This document shows, piece by piece, positions 49,775-61,263 of a DNA stretch of 64,000 bases (position 1 is its first letter; the number at the start of each line of letters is the position of its first letter). The notes beneath the pieces were generated by a model. The model had not been told where the DNA came from. It was given only the letters and a program-made list of their open reading frames with translations, and ran no database searches. The stretch covers positions 186,001 to 250,000 of the forward strand of contig BGZK01000074.1 in assembly GCA_005406025.1 (NCBI GenBank), written 5' to 3'. The position numbers were made by a program, and so were the translations under genes. This DNA comes from Eumeta japonica. Taxonomy: Eukaryota; Arthropoda; Insecta; Lepidoptera; Psychidae.

Positions 49775-51206
49775 GTGAGCGTGTTCGGTGCCCCTGGGTC
49801 CCAAAACTCCATACGCCTACTGTTAAAATAACGCTTGTATGTAAATTTATTTCCCTTTGTACGAAACGTTTGTATTTTTATGTAATGTATACTAAGAAGT
49901 TTCCAATTCATTTTTTTCCAATCTCACATTCTACTTTGAATTGTTTTTAAAAACATTATATTGCATGATTGTGACATTGATATAATATCAAGATTTTTTT
50001 GTGTGTTAGTTATGTACTTCTACATGCCTGTACACATTTCTACGAAATTTGCCAAGTGCAACTGAATTAGCGTAAAAAGTATGTTATTCTTTAACCCGAC
50101 GCAGGTCCTTCACACGATCTTAATCAATTATTCTGTCGTGTTTTATAGAGCAAAGTAGAAAACCTAATCCAAAGGTCGAAGCGACGACCATCTTCCATAG
50201 GTAAGAGCGGGTCGCTTGCCTTCATCAACCGAGAGTGAAGTCTTTTCCACTAGACTATGGTTGAATAAGTGATCGATTTTCTTATACATTCATAACAGTG
50301 GTCCAATAGTGATAACAAAACAAAACACAAAAATATCAGATTTCATCAAAAGCTTTGATCACATCCAAATTGCATGATAAACAATCTTGTTGAGAAACAG
50401 TAAAATAATTGTACCCAAATTAGTTTTATTTTTTAAAAAAAATTGTGAAATTCAAAATTCATGAAAGTTATTTAATTTGAGTCTCTTATGTGACATCAAT
50501 GAGCGTGAATGCGTTACCACTTACGCCATACGTCCTCCTACTGGCCTAATTTGTGTGGCAATGAAAGTTCTTTATAACTGCTCATTTACAGTAAGGGCAA
50601 AATTAAAAAAGAAATAGTTAAATCTTAGGAAACTTTATGAGGTGGCGGTAATAATTTGAACGGAGCTCAAAAATACTATCAAGGTGATTGATGTCATTAG
50701 ACGGTATTCATTGGTATGCGATACTCGACATAGTTATAACTGATGAGAGCTGAATATACATACTGCTACGAATTCAAAACCGAGTGATTATTAGTACGAA
50801 AGGTGCTCCGTTAATGAGTGTTGAGCTAGTAACTTTAAAAATTTGTGTGCTGAAAAAATATGGTCTTCTCTATCTCAGTAGTGGAACGACTGAACTTAAA
50901 GTGCTGGCTCGCCCGATCGTTTTCCCCTCGATTATACTATAGAATAAAGGTTCTAGAAAATCTAATGATCAATAAATTGGGGGCTAAATAAAGAACGGCA
51001 AAATTTTAAGCACGCAAAATCAAAAAACCAACGACAAAAAAATTGATAAAGGTCAATGCAAGTGAAGTATTTGAAGAAGTGTAAGTTTTGTAAATATAAA
51101 TGACATAATTTTTCGTATTTAAAATTAAGAATGTCGATGAATTTTTCTAATTACCATTGTTATAGTTTTATGTTAGCTGCTCAAGTGTTTACGTAAATCA
51201 ACTTAC
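49775..51206. other. Intron 1 segment next to exon 1, nothing recognised
   Basis: AT-rich DNA between the orphan exon and the donor site of exon 1. I searched the plus strand for the next lipid-transfer exon (a RVE-FI or RRLF-NFHRQ type motif) and found none. Confidence 0.5.
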
Positions 51207-51502
51207 CCCAGCATCACAAGCCTGTAGCAGTTCTTGGGAGGCGGCGCCGCATCGTCGCCGTGCTGCGCCGGCGTCGAGGGTCCCGGTGACCTGTCAGGTT
51301 CCTCGTTGACCCTCCTACACAACCAAGTGCCGCATCTTTCCGGTCTAGACTCTTCCGGCGCCGAGAACTGGCATTTCCTCGGCGACTTAGGCCTTCCGCC
51401 AGAGTTGAATGACGACTTCAGAGGTGAAGTGGCCCTGACCGGTGACGGCGACGCCCTCACCGGTGACGACTGGAGTGATCTTTCCGAATTCCCGTTGATC
51501 AT
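51207..51502 (-). CDS. RASD-type GTPase, coding exon 1 (N-terminus and start of P-loop)
   Basis: Encodes residues 1-98 plus two bases of codon 99. Translation starts at the ATG complementary to 51500-51502, in an A-rich context with A at -3. The first ~88 residues are rich in Ser, Pro and Arg, with repeated SPVRA-like pieces, and look disordered. The sequence then enters the G domain with NCYRLVMLG. About 98 residues precede the P-loop, clearly more than the ~30 in human RASD1, so the N-terminus is extended. The exon ends CTG-GG followed by the donor gtaagt at 51201-51206. It is GC-rich against AT-rich flanks. An earlier untranslated exon may exist; none is visible. The start could be an internal Met in other isoforms, but no later in-frame Met precedes the G domain except the one inside it (VML). 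Confidence 0.88.
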
Positions 51503-52184
51503 TTTTTGTTCTTTTAACGCTTACGACGTTCTTGTTTAAAGTATATTATTAACATTTTTATTTCTTTGTAATACACTTACACTCTGTTTCTGTTTTTTGA
51601 CATTTATCGAAGCATATTTGTTAGCGACGTCATTATGTCTCCCGATATGAATTATTAGGAAAAATTTGTTTTCGTTAATATATATTTTTTTCAGTTTCAA
51701 AAAACAAATGGTTACAAAAATTGTGATTGTACATCAATAACTCACTATTCAACGATATAAAAATTTAAATACTATTGAAGAACATAAATTCAACCTATTG
51801 AAATTTTAATAAATAACTTGATAAAAGATACAGTTAAATGCCCCTAATTTTAATCCTAAAAATATATACAAGAATCGCTAGACAATTGTAAATTCGAGTC
51901 TTCTTTTTTTAGTACAGTATCTTAATTGTGAAATTTCATTATGGTATATTATTTTCAATGTTTGCTATTTTGGCAATTTTAACAGGAAGTTAAGACAGCA
52001 CATGGTTAGTTGTTATGTTTTGTTGGTCAAAGGCGCCTGCCTCATTTGTAATTAAAATCGCTCGATGGTAGTCCATTCTTAGGAGACTACAATAATAGGT
52101 TATTATACACTTTTTTTTTCAGTTTCTTACATTTCACACTGTCATTGCTTATGTCTGTTGTCTATTAAAGTGTAAAAGAATGTT
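51503..52184. other. Immediate 5' flank of the GTPase coding start
   Basis: Upstream of the start codon on the minus strand. AT-rich, with no clear TATA/initiator pair and no convincing acceptor that would mark a separate untranslated exon. The first ~100 bases are probably 5' untranslated region. Confidence 0.4.
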
Positions 52185-54965
52185 TGTCGGGACGCTTGTC
52201 ATCCGGTGAGGTCTGGACGGATTGTAATTAGAACTTGACCATTTGACGTGGAATCGCTTGTACATAGTTATAACTATTATTACAAATAGACAATAGGCTA
52301 ATTATAATACAAAAAATGTGAAATTATATTTGTGTGGACGTATGTAATACGCTGACGGCTGGTGGACGGATTGTCATGAAAACTTTGATCATTCAATGCG
52401 ATATGATTCATAGGTGGTTATAGGCTACTTTATAATACAAAAAATGTGAAATTATGTTTGTGTGGACGTTTGTAATACGCTGACGGCTGGTGGACGGATT
52501 GTCATGAAAACTTTGATCATTCAATGCGATATGATTCATAGGTGGTTAAAGGCTATTTTATAATACAAAAAATGTGAAATTATGTTTGTGTGGACATTTG
52601 TAATACGCTGACGGCTGGTGGACGGATTGTCATGAAAACTTTGATCATTCAATGCGATATGATTCATAGGTGGTTATAGGCTATTTTGTAATACAAAAAA
52701 TGTGAAATTATGTTTGTGTGGACGTTTGTAATACGCTGACGGCTGGTGGACGGATTGTCATGAAAACTTTGATCATTCAATGTGATATGATTCATAGGTG
52801 GTTATAGGCTATTTTGTAATACAAAAATGGGAAATTATGTTTGTGTGGACGTTTTGTAATACGCTGACGGCTGGTGGACGGATTGTCATGAAAACTTTGA
52901 TCATTCAATGCGATATGATTCATAGGTGGTTAAAGGCTATTTTATAATACAAAAAATGTGAAATTATGTTTGTGTGGACATTTGTAATACGCTGACGGCT
53001 GGTGGACGGATTGTCATGAAAACTTTGATCATTCAATGCGATATGATTCATAGGTGGTTATAGGCTACTTTATAATACAAAAAATGTGAAATTATGTTTG
53101 TGTGGACGTTTGTAATACGCTGACGGCTGGTGGACGGATTGTCATGAAAACTTTGATCATTCAATGCGATATGATTCATAGGTGGTTAAAGGCTATTTTA
53201 TAATACAAAAAATGTGAAATTATGTTTGTGTGGACATTTGTAATACGCTGACGGCTGGTGGACGGATTGTCATGAAAACTTTGATCATTCAATGCGATAT
53301 GATTCATAGGTGGTTATAGGCTATTTTATAATACAAAAAATGTGAAATTATGTTTGTGTGGACATTTGTAATACGCTGACGGCTGGTGGACGGATTGTCA
53401 TGAAAACTTTGATCATTCAATGCGATATGATTCATAGGTGGTTAAAGGCTATTTTATAATACAAAAAATGTGAAATTATGTTTGTGTGGACATTTGTAAT
53501 ACGCTGACGGCTGGTGGACGGATTGTCATGAAAACTTTGATCATTCAATGCGATATGATTCATAGGTGGTTAAAGGCTATTTTATAATACAAAAAATGTG
53601 AAATTATGTTTGTGTGGACATTTGTAATACGCTGACGGCTGGTGGACGGATTGTCATGAAAACTTTGATCATTCAATGCGATATGATTCATAGGTGGTTA
53701 TAGGCTATTTTGTAATACAAAAAATGAGAAATTATGTTTGTGTGGACATTTGTAATACGCTGACGGCTGGTGGACGGATTGTCATGAAAACTTTGATCAT
53801 TCAATGCGATATGATTCATAGGTGGTTATAGGCTACTTTATAATACAAAAAATGTGAAATTATGTTTGTGTGGACATTTGTAATACGCTGACGGCTGGTG
53901 GACGGATTGTCATGAAAACTTTGATCATTCAATGCGATATGATTCATAGGTGGTTGTAGGCTATTTTGTAATACAAAAAATGGGAAATTATGTTTGTGTG
54001 GACGTTTTGTAATACGCTGACGGCTGGTGGACGGATTGTCATGAAAACTTTGATCATTCAATGCGATATGATTCATAGGTGGTTATAGGCTATTTTGTAA
54101 TACAAAAAATGTGAAATTATGTTTGTGTGGACGTTTGTAATACGCTGACGGCTGGTGGACGGATTGTCATGAAAACTTTGATCATTCAATGCGATATGAT
54201 TCATAGGTGGTTATAGGCTATTTTGTAATACAAAAAATGTGAAATTATGTTTGTGTGGACGTTTGTAATACGCTGACGGCTGGTGGACGGATTGTCATGA
54301 AAACTTTGATCATTCAATGCGATATGATTCATAGGTGGTTATAGGCTATTTTGTAATACAAAAATGGGAAATTATGTTTGTGTGGACGTTTTGTAATACG
54401 CTGACGGCTGGTGGACGGATTGTCATGAAAACTTTGATCATTCAATGCGATATGATTCATAGGTGGTTATAGGCTATTTTGTAATACAAAATGGGAAATT
54501 ATGTTTGTGTGGACGTTTTGTAATACGCTGACGGCTGGTGGACGGATTGTCATGAAAACTTTGATCATTCAATGCGATATGATTCATAGGTGGTTATAGG
54601 CTATTTTGTAATACAAAAATGGGAAATTATGTTTGTGTGGACGTTTTGTAATACGCTGACGGCTGGTGGACGGATTGTCATGAAAACTTTGATCATTCAA
54701 TGCGATATGATTCATAGGTGGTTAAAGGCTATTTTATAATACAAAAAATATAAAGTTATGTTTGTGTGGACGTTTTGTAATACGCTGACGGCTGGTGGAC
54801 GGATTGTCATGAAAACTTTGATCATTCAATGCGATATGATTCATAGGTGGTTATAGGCTATTTTATAATACAAAAAATATAAAGTTATGTTTGTGTGGAT
54901 GTTTGATGTACGCTGACGACTGGGCGGATTGTCATGAAAACTTTGATCATTTAATGCGACAAATA
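52185..54965 (+). repeat. 128-bp tandem array, about 21 copies
   Basis: The repeat runs through TACGCTGACGGCTGGTGGAC, GGATTGTCATGAAAACTTTG, ATCATTCAATGCGATATGAT, TCATAGGTGGTTATAGGCTA, TTTTGTAATACAAAAAATG and GAAATTATGTTTGTGTGGAC. Copies differ at a few sites: GGACGTTTG or GGACATTTG, GGTTATAGG or GGTTAAAGG, TTTGTAAT or TTTATAAT. Some units gain or lose one to three bases. The first (52185-52330) and last (54890-54965) units are diverged. The unit length is not a multiple of three, so open frames here do not persist across units. Confidence 0.96.
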
Positions 54966-55039
54966 GTGTATAATATTATTATAATAAGATTATATTATAT
55001 AATAAGTTTACCTTTTACGTAAAATATGCATAAAGACCA

Positions 55040-55290
55040 GTAAAAATGGTAATCCATTATTACTAACATTCATGGCCAAGAAAGACCAAATTAGCATCAA
55101 GACCGCCATTAGAATAGCGGGACCGAGATCGAACCCGACAATGAAATCAGATTTAGTATCGATAACAGGACCGTTATCGGGAGCAGAGTTGACAGCGAAA
55201 ACGGCTAATTTTAAAAATGAAAGGATTCATTCTATGCGCACGCGAGTGACACCATGGGCATATCTGAATCATAAAAAAAACAATTATTGC
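55040..55290 (+). repeat. Hexamer-rich element, copy 2
   Basis: Starts with ATTACTAACATTCATGGCCA. A period-6 core follows (GACCGC, GGACCG, AGATCG, AACCCG type words). It ends with GGATTCATTCTATGCGCACG, GAGTGACACCATGGGCATAT and an A run. It aligns part by part with 55590-55835, giving a direct duplication about 550 bases apart. Confidence 0.65.
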
Positions 55291-55589
55291 CGCATAACGT
55301 CTATATATATATATGGCAGGCATGAAATAATATGACAATGTTATTTTACTACAATTTAATAAAATCACAACCTGAAATGAAAAAAATAAATACAACATTA
55401 TAATTAAATCGTGAAATTTGGAATTACTACAAACAATATATATGTATATTGAAAATGATTTTCTTTATCACGCAACCACGTAAAAATTACTGAATAATAT
55501 CTGTGTGGGACTTTGACCGTCCGATGTTTAATCATTTATAGGTGTTTTAAGGATTCTCATAATATTATATCTGCTTGGAGATCCGTTGC
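55291..55589. other. Spacer between the two hexamer-rich copies
   Basis: AT-rich. CTGTGTGGGACTTTGACCGT and CATTTATAGGTG words at 55500-55545 look like a degraded 128-bp unit from the neighbouring array. Confidence 0.4.
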
Positions 55590-55835
55590 TATATGAATAG
55601 CAACTTGTTATCATTACCATTAATGGCCAAAGGAGGACCAAGATCGGTATGGAGACCTGTATTGGAAACGAGAGCGGCAAGGGGACCGGACCTGGCCGTG
55701 GAACCAGAATTGATATCGAGAACAGGACTATGATCACTATCAAAACTGACAGAAAAATCGGTCGATGTGGAAGATTCATTATTTGTCCACGGGAGCGAAA
55801 CCGGGGGCATATTTGCACAATAAAAAAAAATTGCT
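55590..55835 (+). repeat. Hexamer-rich element, copy 3
   Basis: Starts with ATCATTACCATTAATGGCCA. The period-6 core (AACCAG, AATTGA, TATCGA, GAACAG) follows. It ends with AGATTCATTATTTGTCCACG, GGAGCGAAACCGGGGGCATA and an A run, parallel to copy 2 and to the right end of copy 1. Minus-strand open frames give a Pro/Leu/Val repeat peptide, which again follows from the period. Confidence 0.65.
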
Positions 55836-57629
55836 AAATTTAAATTTACGCCCAACGAAGCGGGCGGACGAACGCTAGTTCAAATATAATTAGTGCTTCT
55901 CGCGCATCACTATTGATTAATTATGAGTCGGAGTATTGATGTCGCTCATGATGCTACTTGTCACCTAGCAGAATTTTTATTTATTTTTGATATTGATGTA
56001 TATTATAAATTAAACAGGATTTCATTTGATGCATCTGGTTCTGACATTTTGAGAAACGAACGTCACGCAGCAGGTGTTTTGATAAAACAACACATGTTTT
56101 ATCAAAACACTTGCTGGACGGAGAACCCTTAAATGATATAAAAAATCTGATTTCTGTTCAAGTTCTGCGTTTAATACCTTACTGATTAATAAAGTCCCAT
56201 CACATTTTGTTGCACTTTATTAGTGCTCCATGATGACGCTTGTGGAATTACTTCGATGTTTGTTTGTGTGTCTGTCGCAATCGATTTTGTTCGTAATTAT
56301 TCATAGAAAGTGTGACTTAGTACGAAAATAGAAATGATAGTTTAATTACTGCGGTGTAGTTTTTAAAGGTAGAATTTGATTTCAAAATATTTTCAATTAA
56401 GACCTTGTAAAGTAGAAGTTTAAAAACATATTATACAGCAATTTAAATACTCTAGAATTTTACGTAGATATAAAAGTAAAATTTTGCTTTACAATAAATA
56501 CAATAAAAAAAGTTCAAGTGTCTAAACCGCAGGGACATGTTTTTTTGGTCAAATAGGCTGAGGAAAAATAAACCCATGAAGCAGACGGAGACGCATCAAA
56601 TCTGTTCCAAAATTATTAAAGAAAAAAACCTTTAATCCATTAAAATACAAGCTCGAATAAAATGGAAAAAAATTTGTAATTATAAACAAATATGAATTAT
56701 TTTGAAAAAAATATGTACTTTACTAGTTATTTACTATATAAATCATTGTTCGATTGCGTTTTCATCACTGATTGTTGTTTTTATATATTTAATTATAACA
56801 ATAAGTAAAAAAAATTAAACCCTTATTTAAAATATGCTTTTTAATTGGTTTTGCATGCAAAAATCTATAGTACGAGACACTCACCGAGCAAATATAACTC
56901 GCTCTTGTTCGGGTTTTTTTATTACAATAGACAAAATGAGTTTATGATATTTATCACAAAAAAAAATACAATAAAGATCTTTATTTCCTGCCAAAGGAAA
57001 ATTCTCGCTGAAGCGTTCCAAAGCATAAAAAATTAACGGCTCGCGCCCGCGCGGGCCGCGTAAAAAGTTCTCGATAAATGTGCGTCGGGACGACACCTGC
57101 TACTTCCCACAGGAAATAGTCGAAGGCGACGTGCGGCGCACGTCACGGTGCGGCGGCGCGACACGTCGCCTGATAATACCACATGTGTTGTCGTAAAGGC
57201 TGTTTGTTTTAGTACTGCCTCCATCTCTTTGTCTTCATTTCAATCCATTGAACGTGTAAGTGGTGATGTCCTAGGTTCTAATAGTTACAGTATCGCTTCG
57301 ATGTCTGTCCGTCTATCCGTCTGATACGAGCGCCCCGGACGTCATCGTCAAATAAAGTATATAAAACTTTGATATTATAAGTTTGTTATCGCAAATAAAG
57401 TGAAAAAAAAGTAAACGATAGGTAACAGTGCGCACTAGCTGCCCTGTGCCACTTTAACTACCAAATAAATGAAGGTTTTCCATGTGCCATTTTAATATGA
57501 TTCATTGTCATCTCAATTTAGTATTAAATTTAGGTATTACGGTACTACAAGTTATACAAAACATAGATGTCGTTACGGTCTGCCGCGCCCTTACGTGATA
57601 TTTACATTATAAAATTATTCTAATAAATA
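55836..57629. other. Upstream flank with a hairpin and a GC-rich patch
   Basis: AT-rich overall. It contains the hairpin at 56069-56115 and a GC-rich patch at 57030-57175 dense in CG (GCGCCCGCGCGGGCCGCG near 57042). No exon with a recognisable domain was found. Confidence 0.45.
56069..56115. repeat. Near-perfect hairpin, 20-base arms
   Basis: The left arm AGCAGGTGTTTTGATAAAAC (56069-56088) and right arm GTTTTATCAAAACACTTGCT (56096-56115) pair at 19 of 20 positions around the 7-base loop AACACAT. The stem is shorter than usual for a microRNA precursor. No related copy was seen in the window. Confidence 0.85.
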
Positions 57630-58165
57630 AACGTACAGACAGCCAGACGGACATTAGCCTATCATTAGTGCAATCACCTATTCTGATTATAGAAAACTTT
57701 TTTCAAGATCGGTCAAACCATGTTAAGTAAGAAAAAAACATACCTTCAGAATAAGATACAGACAGACAGAGAATAGCCTATCATTTGCGTAATAATATGT
57801 TTTGACTACATATTATTTTTCATCGAGATTGGTTAAACGTGTCTTAAGTAAAAAGTACATACATACAGACAAAAAATAAATAGACAGACAGATATAAATA
57901 CAAACAGCCAGTAATCTATCATTCGCAAAATAAGATGTTTTTCCTGTACACCAATTTTATCAAGATCGGTCAAACAAATTTTTAGTTGTAAATGAACATA
58001 CAGACAGACAAGGAGACGGGAAGACAGAAAGCCAGCAGTGCGTCATTCCCGAACTAACATGTTTTGTCTGTACACCAATTTTCATCATGATCGGTCAAAT
58101 CGTTCTTAAGTTATTGAAGAACAAACAGACAGACAAACATAAATAAAAAGGTTAGAATTGGAGAC
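57630..58165 (-). repeat. Inverted relatives of the 12-20 kb satellite (long monomers)
   Basis: About four diverged units. On the minus strand each has CTGTCTGTCTG, ATGTTC-TTTTA-ACTTAA, a TTTGACCGATCTTGATAAAA core, then a TGGTGTACAG segment, ACATGTTA and TGATAGGCTA words. This is the same order of parts as the long monomers flanking the main satellite, on the opposite strand. No amplified short monomers are present here. Confidence 0.75.
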
Positions 58166-61140
58166 AGAAAGTCATAAAACTTATATTATTCAATAATTTC
58201 ACAAAAAAAAATTAATTTACAGACAGACCCTACAGGTTTATATAGCAGTACAGATTTATCAATACAAAGTACTTTAGTATTATAATTTACATATAATAAT
58301 AACAAGAACACTATACAAATCAAAACATATAATATGATACCTACACATGTTATGAGGATAGCTGATAAACTAAGTTTGCCTGAGTGTAGCGAAGTCGGTT
58401 TATTTGTTTATGCTAATTGTTACATTACGCTATGCTATGCTACCTTCATAGCATCAAAAGGTATTATGCTTTGAGAAAGAGCGGTTGATATGTGAACTAT
58501 ATTCGTTTTACAAAACAAAGCGACTGAAGCTATTATGTGAAAACCCATAGTTAATCTTAAAGTGAATTTTAAAGAAAGCAATATACTACAATTTGAGACA
58601 TTTTTTTTTTTATATTAAGTGAGCAACTGCTACAATATAAATACAAGAGGAAATCATATTACAATTCTCTGGTTCAAACTGACAAACTTTTGTAATAGCT
58701 TTGTGGACTACAATATAGACAAAATTGGATCTCAAAGGAAATAATAACGTAAATAATGATCAAAAGTAGACAAGTCAGTGCACAACCATAGACAGCTCAT
58801 TTGCATAAAATTAGAGCTTATTATAAAATGTAACAGACGGTGTAAAAGTTTTGGTACTGTAACGAAAATGTTGTGAAAGATATACGAAAATTATTTGTTT
58901 GACTTGTCTGCTTATATTCATTAGCTCCTCGTATTTGAATACACCTTTTTGTATTTCCAAACCGGTAGTATATTTATTTTGAATCTCAATAATAGTGCGT
59001 AAACACCCTGATATGGAATGAGAAATTCAATTTCATACAAACAAAACAAATACATATATATATATAATACAATAATTTGCGAAATTTTCTTCGGCACTTA
59101 AGCGAATCCATGTACAATTAAGTTACTCTTGATATACAAAGTGCAAAGTAATCAGACGCCTTAACCTCATCGTTTATCAGTAGTTATAATGTGTTACGGA
59201 ACGCGATCCGCGACACTAGCGCCCCTATCGGCTGATTCCCACACTCTTTTATTCTGGTAGAATGGCGACAGCAGAACGAAGACGCGCGAGACGCCGCAAC
59301 GCAATCGTCACACTCTTAATGAATCCAATTGAACCCTTAAAATAGTTCATTATAATTTTAAAATTCTTATCAAGTTAGAAAAATGGAAAAAAGAAGTCAA
59401 GGAATTATTATCGTATGACGAATTCGACTGTAGTATAATCTCTCAGACGATGAAGTTAACGGACGTCCATATACATGCACAGGTCTCGTATAAGGCCTCG
59501 ACAACAGAGGCCCCGCCCACGTTGTTAGCAAACAGGCATCTCGTAAGTGATTTCCGAGACGGGATCTGGTGAACTACGCGTGTAAAAGTTTGAACGTGAC
59601 TGGAAACCTAACAACGCGTTTTGTATTAGGACGAGGATTTTGTATTAGTGTCTACGAGCATTTTATTCATGTATTCTACTGGAGTGACTGTTTTTTAAGA
59701 AATGTAGCTTTAATAAAAGGAAATTTATTTATGTAAGCTATGTTCCTGCATGAATTATGAAGAAATAGAGAAAAAATAAAAGTATTCCAGGAGAAATATA
59801 CAAATTTTTATTTTCTTAATATCTTCACTTTATAAAAAAAAATGTAATTACTATTTAAGAAGATTTCACAATTAAAAAAAGGCGTACGTTGACAATTGAC
59901 AAATATCAATCGCGGAATAATGTGGTTTTATTTATTTCATATTGAGTCAGCATTGTTTTAGTGAGAGTAGTAAGTTATTAATAAAAATTAGGATGTACGG
60001 AAATAATAAAGTAACGATAATTAACGAGCGTTAATCTGTTAAATTTTAATTAATTTAAAATTATTATTAAATATACTAATATTTAATAATCATCACCGTC
60101 GCTTACTTTACAACTAACAGTCAAGTTGAATGAAACGCATAGGAATACTCCTTCACCTATCTGTTCATCTACAATTTTTTCCCATTATTATAGCTTGAAA
60201 GCTAGCAATTTCATGCACCATGTTGATATCAGTGTTGCAATCGTTGAATTAAAAGTAAGTATTGTACAACAATGTCAGTTTGTTGTTGTTATCCAGCAAT
60301 GAAGAATAAGATAATCGCCAGAATGCCCAGTAACACTTCTTATTTTCTCTTAATATGTATTTCTGATAGCTTTGCAAAACAGCCCAGAGTGCCATACTTT
60401 GTGCAATGTCTCCATATTTTATACATTACATAAATATCATGGAAACAATTTTAGAAAAATGAATCTAAAATAGAATTAATGTACCGAAAGTTTTTATTTT
60501 TTGCTAACACTTTAGCTCTCGGCACGCGGCATTCGGTGGGGGTTAATACAGTAAATGCGGCGGAAATGTGTAACAGGAAATTGGAGGAAGCGTGCGCTAT
60601 TCGATTTACTAGCGATTGTTCGGTGCGGCCGCCAGTTAGCGCTAGTGCTGCGACGTGTCAGCGAGCGCGAACATTCTCAGCCGGTATTAAATACGAGGGA
60701 AAACTGGTACTAAATAGGAGAAGTCAGTCCGATCAATACCGACTCTAATAGTACAACAAAAACTTCTTCAGCTCTCGACGTTTGGATGTCAGGAGCGGCG
60801 GGAACTCTGACTCGTCTAGTTTTTTTTCCATCAATGTCTGATTTTTTTGATGTAAAAGAAAAAATGTAATTCTTACATTTCGCGCTCTTTCTTTGGCCAC
60901 TCGCACGGTTGTTTATCACCGAGAGCCTTTGACGTGGAAAGAATTGAGTAGAGTCGTAACTAAAATATTTGGAAATAAAATCTGAAACAAATAACAAAAA
61001 GTAATCCAATTTTTATCACCAAAATGTAAACTGTGTTATGATAAGTCGTTCCTTAAAGTTTAGTGCATTCAAGTGAAATTATTTATAAATTACTTTTTTA
61101 CCTTCTCCAAAATTTTATAGGCAAATAATTAATAGTAAAT
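58166..61140. other. Upstream flank, no gene recognised
   Basis: AT-rich with GC-richer patches at 59200-59320 and 60510-60690. An open frame at 60479-60748 covers the second patch and encodes 89 residues without a recognisable domain. It could be an untranslated or unknown exon, but I cannot support it as a gene. Confidence 0.4.
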
Positions 61141-61225
61141 CAATGCAGCGGTGTTGGCCGAGTGATCGAGAACGTTACGTTTGAACCAGAAAGTAAAGGG
61201 CTCGAATCTTGACCGCGGACGATTT
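61141..61225 (+). mobile_element. Possible tRNA-derived SINE head
   Basis: GTGTTGGCCGAGTGATCGAG resembles an A box, and AGGGCTCGAATCTTGACCG resembles a B box, about 45 bases apart, as in a tRNA-derived polymerase III promoter. The acceptor stem and anticodon arm do not fold into a clear tRNA. The mariner remnant follows within 50 bases. Confidence 0.4.
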
Positions 61226-61263
61226 AGATACCATATTCAAAGGAGGGGCGTCAAATTTGGTGT

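Larger units (their letters stand above)
1..51502 (-). other. Gene span: RASD (Dexras1/Rhes)-type small GTPase, 3' end off the left edge
   Basis: Three minus-strand exons (51207-51502, 26135-26328, 712-886) join in phase through GT-AG introns into about 221 residues of one Ras-superfamily protein. The order of motifs is P-loop, switch I, DTSG, NKCD. The signature stretches TPTIEDFHRK, LDTSGNHPFPAMRRLS and SFEEV are characteristic of the RASD1/RASD2 branch, not of Ras, Rap or Rab. Family members are membrane-associated, slow-cycling GTPases with a cationic C-terminal extension and CAAX box; that part is outside the window. The two complete introns are about 24.9 and 25.2 kb and are full of transposons and satellite. 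No promoter or 5' untranslated exon could be fixed. Confidence 0.9.

Noticed and set aside
49775..51206. Further exons of the lipid-transfer-protein gene
   Set aside because: No matching peptide motif was found on either strand between the orphan exon and exon 1, or upstream of 49534.
53816..54076. Repetitive 86-residue open frame (minus strand) with a duplicated peptide
   Set aside because: It exists only where one 128-bp unit gained a base and became 129. The frame is lost in the neighbouring units, so it is not a protein repeat.
60479..60748. 89-residue open frame with GC-rich sequence
   Set aside because: No recognisable domain, and the frame runs from AT-rich into GC-rich DNA without a codon-use pattern. 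An untranslated exon remains possible but cannot be supported.
61141..61225. tRNA gene
   Set aside because: A- and B-box-like words are present but no cloverleaf, anticodon loop or acceptor stem can be folded. A SINE head is more likely.
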